Shown: one piece after another, positions 14,179 to 20,188 of the stretch
Layout: every line of letters starts with the position of its first letter
Position numbering within the stretch: the stretch's first letter is position 1
Origin: Alistipes sp.
GTDB lineage: Bacteria; Bacteroidota; Bacteroidia; Bacteroidales; Rikenellaceae
Length of the DNA: 24,255 bases
Assembly (NCBI GenBank): GCA_017559685.1
Contig: JAFYQY010000023.1
Location: forward strand, 1-24,255
Direction of reading: 5' to 3'
Notes under the pieces: model-generated
The model's database searches: none
What the model was told of the DNA's origin: nothing
Seen by the model: only the letters and a program-made list of their open reading frames with translations
Position numbers and translations under genes: made by a program

Positions 14179-14442
14179 ATGAAATTTAAGGAAGGATACA
14201 AAGTGCGCTCGATGGCGGGCGAAAATGTGGTTATAATGCAGGGTACTGCAGGTTGCGATATGACTCGCATAATATCTTTGAACGATTCGTCGTTATTACT
14301 CTGGAACGAGTTGCAGGGCAAGGAGTTCGAGGTGGCAGATGTTGCCAACATCCTCGTAGAGACCTACAACATCGACCTCGCTGTTGCCGAGAACGACGCA
14401 AAGGCTTGGGTCGAGAAACTTGCTGAGTGCGGACTCATCTAA
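14179..14442 (+). CDS. PqqD-like protein (RiPP recognition element fold)
   Basis: An 87-residue cytoplasmic protein. The layout matches the PqqD family: N-terminal beta strands (YKVRSMAGENVVIMQG), ISLNDSSLLLWNELQGKEFEVADVANILVETYN as the winged-helix core, where L-N-x-x-x-x-x-x-W is the conserved signature, and a C-terminal helix (AWVEKLAECGLI). PqqD and related recognition elements bind leader peptides of ribosomally made, post-translationally modified peptides and present them to radical-SAM or other enzymes. None of those partners, and no evident precursor peptide, is present in the window. It begins right behind a consensus promoter and ends 10 bp before the TonB receptor gene, so the two are one transcript. 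Confidence 0.83.
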   Translation: MKFKEGYKVRSMAGENVVIMQGTAGCDMTRIISLNDSSLLLWNELQGKEFEVADVANILVETYNIDLAVAENDAKAWVEKLAECGLI

Positions 14443-14452
14443 AGGTTTATAA

Positions 14453-16756
14453 ATGAAGAGAGCATTACTATTCATACTGTCAATTATTGCAGGTACGACC
14501 ATCGTATCGGCACAGAACATCACGGGAAAGGTGGTAGACTCGCAGGGTAAGCCACTCCCTGGAGCGTCGGTCTATTGGGCTGACACTTCAGTTGGTGCCG
14601 CTACCGACCTCGAGGGCAACTTCTCGCTCTACCGAGTAAAGGGCAATGATGCACTCGTTGCCACATTCCTCGGCTATACGAACGACACCATTCGTGTGGA
14701 GCAGAAGGTGCGTGAGGTGGAGTTTCGTCTTGCTGAGGGTGTTGCGGTAGATGCCGTAGTGGTGGATGGCAGCCTCGGCAACTATATCCGCCAGGATGGT
14801 CTGCTCAAGAGCGAGACCATCTCGTTCGCAGGTCTCTGCAAGATGGCGTGCTGTTCGTTGGCAGAGAGTTTCGAAAACTCGGCTTCGGTAACCGTAGGTT
14901 TTAGCGACGCTATCTCGGGTGCTCGACAGATTAAGATGCTCGGTTTGGCGGGTACATACACACAGATTCTCGACGAGAATCGCACCATTATGCGTGGCCT
15001 TTCAGCACCTTATGGCTTGAGCTACACACCAGGTATGTGGCTCTCGTCAATTCAGGTTTCGAAGGGTATTTCGTCGGTTACGGGTGGTCACGAGGCTATC
15101 ACAGGACAGATTAACCTCGAGCACCGCAAGCCTACCGACGAGGAGCGAATGTTCCTCAATGTCTATCTCGACACACACCTCAAGCCCGAGATTAACCTCT
15201 CGTCGGCAATACCTGTAAGCAAGGATAAGCGTCTCTCGACCGTTATCTTGGCGCACGCCTCGATGGATACTATGGAGCACGACGCTAACGAGGATGGTTT
15301 TCGTGATATGCCGATGATGCGTCAGTTCAACATCGCTAACCGCTGGCTCTATCAGGGTGATGGTGGTTTGCAGGTGCGTTGGGGTGCAAAATACCTTAAC
15401 GACTACCGTCTCGGTGGTCAGGTAGGTTACAAGCCGACGTTGCGTGAGGGCGATAATTGGAGAGACGATTGGCATACGAACAACATCTACGGCTCGGAGG
15501 TCAAGAATCAGGAGGCTAACGCCTATTTCAAGCTCGGAAAGCCCGTTGGCGAGGCTGTCTTCGACAAGGATAACAACGAGGAGTTGCGCTCGAATATCGC
15601 ATTCGTAGTGGATTATGACTTCTTCGACGAGAATGCCTATTTCGGTGCAGATAAGGCCTACATCGGTCGTCAGCATATGACCACCGCAAATGCTATGTAT
15701 GCTCACTACTTCTCGCCTCGTTCATCGCTCATTTCGGGCGTTGCAGCATCGTCACGCTGGGTAGACGAGAAGTTACAGGATTGGACTTACCCGAACTACA
15801 ACGGCGAGAATAAGGCGCTTGCTCCACACCGCAACGAGAGCGAGGTTGGCGCTTACGCCGAGTACACCTACAACATCAAGGATAAGCTCTCGGTGGTGGC
15901 AGGCTTGCGCTACGACTACGCCTTCTTCTTCAAGAAGCACCTCGTAACACCTCGTGCGCACATCAAGTGGAACATCACGCCAACAACCATTTTGCGAGGC
16001 TCGGCAGGTTTGGGACACCGCCCTACCGATATCGTAACCGACAATATCGGCATTATGGCGACAGGTCGCACGATAAATATCGACAGTCACCTCGACCGTA
16101 TGGAGGATGCTTTGACTGCAGGAGGCTCGTTCTCGCAGAGTTTTTCGACCTTTGCACCTAACGACCTCACCGTAAGCGTGGACTACTTCTACACCAAAAT
16201 TTTCAACACTGTAGTGGTAGACCAGGAGGGCAACCCTTGGACTATTGACGTATACAACAGCGATGGCAAGTCTCGCACTCACACGGCGCAGATTGACCTT
16301 ACGTGGACACCGATTCAGCGATTCGATATCTTTGCGACATTCCGCTATACCGACTCTCGCTACACAATCAACAACAACGGTACTCCGACAATGGTTGAGC
16401 GTCCGCTTGTAAGCCGTTACAAGGCGTTGATTAACTTGCAGTACGCAACCAATATGCGTAAGTGGACATTCGATTTCACAGCGCAGTTGAATGGCCCTGC
16501 ACGCATACCGACACAGACAGGTAACTTGGAGGAGTCTACCCTCTCGCCTATCTACCCGATGCTCTTTGCGCAGGTATCACGTCGCATCAAGAAGTGGGAG
16601 ATTTATGTGGGTTGCGAGAATATTCTCAACTACAAGCAGAAGGAGCCGATTATCTCGGCAGATGCGCCATATTCGACCGATTTCAACTCGTCGTTGATTT
16701 GGGGACCATTGATGGGAGCAAAGGCTTATATCGGAGTACGATTTAACCTGTATTAA
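14453..16756 (+). CDS. TonB-dependent outer-membrane receptor with Cys-rich plug
   Basis: A 767-residue outer-membrane receptor that imports a bound substrate using TonB energy. After the signal peptide (ending near IVSA, residue 20) comes a carboxypeptidase-regulatory-like domain (NITGKVVDSQGKPLPGASV to about 95). The plug follows, with ISGARQIKMLGLAGTYTQIL and LSSIQVSKGISSVTGGHEAITGQINLE (up to about 225), and then the beta-barrel, closing with a final strand ending in Tyr (YIGVRFNLY). The plug contains a three-Cys cluster, Cys129 with adjacent Cys133 and Cys134 (GLCKMACCSLAESFE). Receptors with this ACC-type plug segment occur across Bacteroidetes, often near HMA proteins, as here. A metal or metal-chelate ligand is therefore a reasonable inference, not a demonstration. 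AAAGG lies 8 nt upstream of the start. Confidence 0.92.
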   Translation: MKRALLFILSIIAGTTIVSAQNITGKVVDSQGKPLPGASVYWADTSVGAATDLEGNFSLYRVKGNDALVATFLGYTNDTIRVEQKVREVEFRLAEGVAVDAVVVDGSLGNYIRQDGLLKSETISFAGLCKMACCSLAESFENSASVTVGFSDAISGARQIKMLGLAGTYTQILDENRTIMRGLSAPYGLSYTPGMWLSSIQVSKGISSVTGGHEAITGQINLEHRKPTDEERMFLNVYLDTHLKPEINLSSAIPVSKDKRLSTVILAHASMDTMEHDANEDGFRDMPMMRQFNIANRWLYQGDGGLQVRWGAKYLNDYRLGGQVGYKPTLREGDNWRDDWHTNNIYGSEVKNQEANAYFKLGKPVGEAVFDKDNNEELRSNIAFVVDYDFFDENAYFGADKAYIGRQHMTTANAMYAHYFSPRSSLISGVAASSRWVDEKLQDWTYPNYNGENKALAPHRNESEVGAYAEYTYNIKDKLSVVAGLRYDYAFFFKKHLVTPRAHIKWNITPTTILRGSAGLGHRPTDIVTDNIGIMATGRTINIDSHLDRMEDALTAGGSFSQSFSTFAPNDLTVSVDYFYTKIFNTVVVDQEGNPWTIDVYNSDGKSRTHTAQIDLTWTPIQRFDIFATFRYTDSRYTINNNGTPTMVERPLVSRYKALINLQYATNMRKWTFDFTAQLNGPARIPTQTGNLEESTLSPIYPMLFAQVSRRIKKWEIYVGCENILNYKQKEPIISADAPYSTDFNSSLIWGPLMGAKAYIGVRFNLY

Positions 16757-16797
16757 GAGCTATTACCTTAGCAAAAAAATAAAACAAAATAAAAACA

Positions 16798-16839
16798 AAT
16801 AAAAGCCAATGGCCAATGGCTAAAGGCTAAAAGCTTAAC
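16798..16839. repeat. Degenerate 7-bp tandem repeat upstream of the HMA gene
   Basis: After AATAAAA come 7-mers GCCAATG, GCCAATG, GCTAAAG, GCTAAAA and GCTTAAC, ending six bases before the ATG at 16845. It is the second copy of the pattern found at 9496-9533. The rest of the 88-bp gap between receptor and HMA gene is A-rich with no clear promoter or terminator. Confidence 0.75.
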
Positions 16840-16844
16840 TAACT

Positions 16845-17153
16845 ATGAAGAAGATTATTGCATTGTTTGCTGTATTGGCAATGGTTGCAGGCGTAGCAAT
16901 CGCTGCACCAAAGGAGAAGGCTGAGAAGAAGATTGCAACCGTGGTTTTCACAACCGATTTGGATTGCCACCACTGCGCACAGAAGGTTATGAACTCTATC
17001 CCTTACGAGAAGGGAATCAAGGACGTTGTGGTTAATGTTTCAGCTAAGACCGTGACCGTAAAGTTCGATGCTGCCAAGAACTCGATTGAGTCGCTTACAA
17101 AGGCTTTCGAGACCATCAAGGTTAAGGTATTCAAGGCTGAGGAGCAGAAGTAA
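16845..17153 (+). CDS. Periplasmic heavy-metal-associated (HMA) domain protein
   Basis: A 102-residue protein: signal peptide (MKKIIALFAVLAMVAGVAIA, cleavage after about residue 20), a Lys-rich spacer, then one ferredoxin-like HMA domain (about 30-97). The metal site is TDLDCHHCAQKV, with Cys41 and Cys44 as the CxxC pair; the usual GMxCxxC Met is replaced by Leu. Strand patterns VVVNVSAKTVTVKF and IKVKVFKAE fit the fold. HMA domains bind Cu(I) or other soft metals and pass them on. It follows the TonB receptor by 88 bp in the same direction, and is probably its functional partner in the periplasm. A terminator ends the unit. Confidence 0.9.
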   Translation: MKKIIALFAVLAMVAGVAIAAPKEKAEKKIATVVFTTDLDCHHCAQKVMNSIPYEKGIKDVVVNVSAKTVTVKFDAAKNSIESLTKAFETIKVKVFKAEEQK

Positions 17154-17175
17154 TTCTACAAGGATAAATAGACGA

Positions 17176-17208
17176 GAAAACCGAGCGTTTTGCGCTCGGT
17201 TTTCTTTT
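17176..17208 (+). terminator. Terminator after the HMA gene
   Basis: A 12-bp perfect stem (GAAAACCGAGCG with CGCTCGGTTTTC), a TTTTG loop and TTTTA downstream, 22 bp after the stop. It lies between convergent genes and may also end minus-strand transcripts of the nuclease gene that stops at 17234. Confidence 0.9.
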
Positions 17209-17233
17209 ATCTCTACCGTGAACCGGGGTAGGT

Positions 17234-18793
17234 TTACAACCAGTCCGAAGAGTTATAGGTCGACTTCGGTGCATTCGGCACATTCGGGAAGTAGGTGAAG
17301 CCTGTGAGCTTCTCCAAATCGGCAATCGACATCATATCGGCAGCCTGAGGCTTGTGACCCTTCGCCATCTCGTGGCAGATTGTGAATGCAGCGCACTGCA
17401 ACTCGCTTGCCGAGCAATCCTGCACTCGCTTGCCCGAACTACCCTTCTTGGTGCGCAACAAAGCGTAGTAGAACATTGTTGGGCACGACACATCGTCTCG
17501 ACCACCAAACGAAATGGTCTTTGGCGAAGCCGATGCGCCATTCTTCGAGAACTTCTCGAAATAGCAACCGATAACTACATACAACGTATCGCTACACACG
17601 AGGCCGTCGATGTGATCCTCGAGGTTGTTCCACGCACCACCACCTGTGTTGAAGGTATCGCTATACTGCGGTGCAATATTGGTGTAGTAGAACACCTGCT
17701 TGTTGGTTGCTGTCGAGCTCAGGCGCTCTGCCGAGCCAAGCATATGGCCCTTGTTGCAACCGCCACCCGTACTCTTGCTGTTGTACTGAATATCGCTCGG
17801 AATCTTAGGGTCTTTGCCATAGGCGTCTGTTCTCGAAGCACCGCTCTCGTACGACTTGTGACGAGGTGCTGCAACCCAAACAGGGCAGTGATGAGTTCCG
17901 CTGTAACATACGGTATAGTTGCGAGCTGTGCCATTGCGCTGTGCGTTCTTCTCGCTACCTGCGCAGATGTGGTGTGCATAGTAGAGCGAGGTATTGCTAT
18001 CCAAACGGCCATCCTTGTTTGAATCGACCATCACAGGCAACTCAGCCCAATCGTAGGCGTAGGTGCTTGGGTTGGTACCAGGCGTAGGGTCTGGAGTTGG
18101 ATCAGGCTCTGGCTCTGGTGTCGGATCGGGAGTTGGATCGGGTGTTGGGTCTGGCTCTGGTGTAGTACCACCGCCATTGCCACCTGCGCTACCGCCTGCT
18201 ACGATAGTAATCTGCGAGATACGTGCGCACGCCGACGAGCGGATATAGAGAGACTTATGTCCCGAAGTTGTCAAAGTGTACTCTGCGCTTGTGCCACTAC
18301 ACTTGAACGACTCAAACTGTCCTGCGACCGATGTTGTACCAGCCTCCGAACAGAGATAAATATCGCCCGAATAGCTCTCGACGAACTTGAGTGAGACCTT
18401 CTTGATGTCGCCCTCGAAAGTTGGAGTACCGACGTAAGCCACCTTGTTCTTGTTGAGCTGAATTGCCGAGCCAAAGTTGTAGGCGCAAATCACCCACGTA
18501 CCATAGCTATTCTTGTAGTTATTGGCTTGTCCGTAGCCTCCAACCGCATCAGCGCACTCCGCATAGGTCAATGTCGCTGTAACCTCAGCAGGCTCTTCAG
18601 GCTCAGGTGTTGGGTCTGGTTCAGGCTCGGGAGTCGGATTGTCAGGCTCTGGCTCCTCAGGCTTTGGCACTGGAATAGGCTCCTCAGTTTTGTCGTCGTC
18701 ATTTGGTTCGTCGCCGCCAAATGGATACTCTGGCTCGCACGCCAAGAAGAGCGCTACTATAGCCATCAATACGAGTGTAAAAAATCTTGTCAT
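17234..18793 (-). CDS. Surface lipoprotein DNA/RNA non-specific endonuclease
   Basis: A 519-residue lipoprotein: signal peptide with lipobox LFLAC (Cys19), then an acidic stretch (EPEYPFGGDEPNDDDK) like the lipoprotein-export signals that place Bacteroidetes lipoproteins on the cell surface. A Pro/Glu linker (about 41-69), a beta-sandwich-like domain (about 72-200) and a second Pro/Asp/Glu linker (212-238) lead to a NUC1-type beta-beta-alpha-metal nuclease (about 245-519). Its active site reads NKGHM (347-351) instead of DRGH, with catalytic His350, and TNIAPQ followed by NTGGGAWNNLED supplies the metal-binding Asn. Such enzymes cut DNA and RNA without sequence preference, for nutrient or phosphate scavenging or eDNA clearance. 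It starts 6 bp after the NhaC stop. Confidence 0.9.
   Translation of the reverse strand: MTRFFTLVLMAIVALFLACEPEYPFGGDEPNDDDKTEEPIPVPKPEEPEPDNPTPEPEPDPTPEPEEPAEVTATLTYAECADAVGGYGQANNYKNSYGTWVICAYNFGSAIQLNKNKVAYVGTPTFEGDIKKVSLKFVESYSGDIYLCSEAGTTSVAGQFESFKCSGTSAEYTLTTSGHKSLYIRSSACARISQITIVAGGSAGGNGGGTTPEPDPTPDPTPDPTPEPEPDPTPDPTPGTNPSTYAYDWAELPVMVDSNKDGRLDSNTSLYYAHHICAGSEKNAQRNGTARNYTVCYSGTHHCPVWVAAPRHKSYESGASRTDAYGKDPKIPSDIQYNSKSTGGGCNKGHMLGSAERLSSTATNKQVFYYTNIAPQYSDTFNTGGGAWNNLEDHIDGLVCSDTLYVVIGCYFEKFSKNGASASPKTISFGGRDDVSCPTMFYYALLRTKKGSSGKRVQDCSASELQCAAFTICHEMAKGHKPQAADMMSIADLEKLTGFTYFPNVPNAPKSTYNSSDWL
18080..18160. repeat. Tandem repeat coding for the PDPTP linker
   Basis: Short imperfect tandem units of 6 and 12 bp encode the alternating Pro-Asp/Glu-Pro-Thr linker at residues 212-238 of the nuclease. 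A shorter relative (18587-18673) encodes the linker at 41-69. The repeat also creates a spurious Gly-Ser-Val frame on the plus strand. Confidence 0.8.
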
Positions 18794-18799
18794 TGGGTT

Positions 18800-20089
18800 T
18801 TATTTGTTCTCTTTAATTCTCGGAAATTGAAATACAATCGCAAGCAACACCATCACACCTATTGCCATAGGATAGTAGAGGTGTGGAATTATCTCGATTG
18901 GAGAGATACCAGCCAAACCGCTTGCCATAAGCAACTGCGCTCCATAGGGCAAAATACCTTGCGCAAAGCACGATGCTGTATCCATCAAGCTCGCCGACTT
19001 GCGTGGCGATACACCATATCGTTTGCTCAAATCTCGAGCAATAGGGCCAACGGTAAGTATCGCTATCGTATTATTTGCTGTGCAGACATCGGTCAAGAAG
19101 GTTAAGCCCGCAATAGCACCCTCGGCACCTCGACGACCCGACACGCTACGAGTGATAAGGCGAGTGATATACTCGAAGCCACCACTCTGCTTCACCATAT
19201 TCATCAAACCGCCAGCCATCAAGGTTACGATAATGAGTTCGCCCATCGAAAGGACCCCCTTGCCCGCCTGCTCGCACAACTCCACGCCCGAAGCCGAGTT
19301 GCTGAATACACCGATAAGCACCGTAGCCAAGATGCCCAGAACGAGCACAACAAGCACCTCGACGCCCGCAATAGCACATACGAGCACAAGGAGATATGGG
19401 ATGATTTTGTACCACTCAGCCAAATTTGCATCCCCAACAAGCTCCTCGCCCGACATACCCAAGAAGATATACAAACCGAGCGAAAGAATTGCTGCAGGGA
19501 GAACAATCAAGAGGTTGGTGCGAAACTTATCCTTCATCTTGCAACCCTGCGACATAGTGGCTGCAATGGTGGTATCGGAGATAAACGAGAGGTTGTCGCC
19601 AAAGAATGCTCCTCCGACAACGATTGCGACCATCTGCGCTGTATCGACGCCCATCTTCGCTGCCAAGCCCGTAACTACAGGGGTAAGCGCCACGATTGTA
19701 CCTACCGACGTACCTATCGAGAGCGAAACGAAGCACGCTGCAATAAAGATACCCGCAGGCAAGAACTGCGTAGGCACGAAGTGCATCGTAAAGTTTACTG
19801 TGGCATCGACTGCGCCAATTGCATCGGCCGTAGTGGCAAAGATGCCCGCCAAGATGAATATCCAAATCATATAGAGGATATTCTTGTCGGCAGCACCCTC
19901 CGAGAAGATACCTACACGCTCCTGCAATGAACGGCTTACACTTCGCAAGGCTACAACCGAATATATTGCCGCCACGACGAATGCTGTCGATATCGATATG
20001 CGGTAGAAGTCGCCCGATGCGAGCGACATAACCAAATAGGTTGCCAACAATACCACTACAGGCGACAATGCAAGTAGACCTCTCTTCAT
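18800..20089 (-). CDS. nhaC: NhaC-family Na+/H+ antiporter
   Basis: A 429-residue inner-membrane protein with about eleven hydrophobic segments, exchanging Na+ for H+ or carrying a related counter-flow. Start at 20089 (MKRGLLALSPVVV) is supported by the -7 element 18 nt upstream; an in-frame ATG 15 codons earlier lies ahead of it. NhaC-type features include FFGDNLSFISDTTIAAT, SIGTSVGTIVALTPVVTGLA, and LTFLTDVCTANNTIAILTVGPIARDL toward the C-terminus. The family also contains malate/lactate and other antiporters, so the exact ion pair is unproven. The surface nuclease follows by 6 bp, indicating co-transcription. Confidence 0.88.
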   Translation of the reverse strand: MKRGLLALSPVVVLLATYLVMSLASGDFYRISISTAFVVAAIYSVVALRSVSRSLQERVGIFSEGAADKNILYMIWIFILAGIFATTADAIGAVDATVNFTMHFVPTQFLPAGIFIAACFVSLSIGTSVGTIVALTPVVTGLAAKMGVDTAQMVAIVVGGAFFGDNLSFISDTTIAATMSQGCKMKDKFRTNLLIVLPAAILSLGLYIFLGMSGEELVGDANLAEWYKIIPYLLVLVCAIAGVEVLVVLVLGILATVLIGVFSNSASGVELCEQAGKGVLSMGELIIVTLMAGGLMNMVKQSGGFEYITRLITRSVSGRRGAEGAIAGLTFLTDVCTANNTIAILTVGPIARDLSKRYGVSPRKSASLMDTASCFAQGILPYGAQLLMASGLAGISPIEIIPHLYYPMAIGVMVLLAIVFQFPRIKENK

Positions 20090-20106
20090 AACTCTATATT
20101 TGGGCG

Positions 20107-20114
20107 CAAATATA
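20107..20114 (-). promoter_or_regulatory. -7 element of the NhaC/nuclease operon
   Basis: The minus strand reads TATATTTG, exact to TAnnTTTG, 18 nt upstream of the ATG at 20089. A TTTG lies at 20132-20135, 17 nt upstream, slightly closer than the usual 19-21 and inside the preceding terminator. Confidence 0.65.
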
Positions 20115-20131
20115 GCAAAATATATCCTTAA

Positions 20132-20168
20132 CAAAAAAGGTTTTACCTTTTTTTGGCAAAACCTTTTT
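20132..20168 (-). terminator. Terminator after the sialidase-like/EEP gene
   Basis: An 11-bp perfect stem (AAAAAGGTTTT at 20134-20144 with AAAACCTTTTT at 20158-20168) and a 13-nt loop are followed on the minus strand by TTG. It lies 20 bp after the stop of the gene ending at 20189. The stem is A/T-rich, so strength is moderate. Confidence 0.75.
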
Positions 20169-20188
20169 CGTTGAGTTTATTAGTTGTA

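Noticed and set aside
16870..16890. Sigma-54 promoter-like TGGCAATGGTTGCAG
   Set aside because: It lies inside the HMA signal-peptide codons and the GG-GC spacing is one base short.
18063..18248. Gly-Ser-Val repeat protein on the plus strand
   Set aside because: It is the complement of the PDPTP linker repeat in the nuclease gene.
18999..19874. 291-codon open frame on the plus strand
   Set aside because: Antisense to nhaC; Pro/Thr/Ala-rich product arises from complementing hydrophobic codons.
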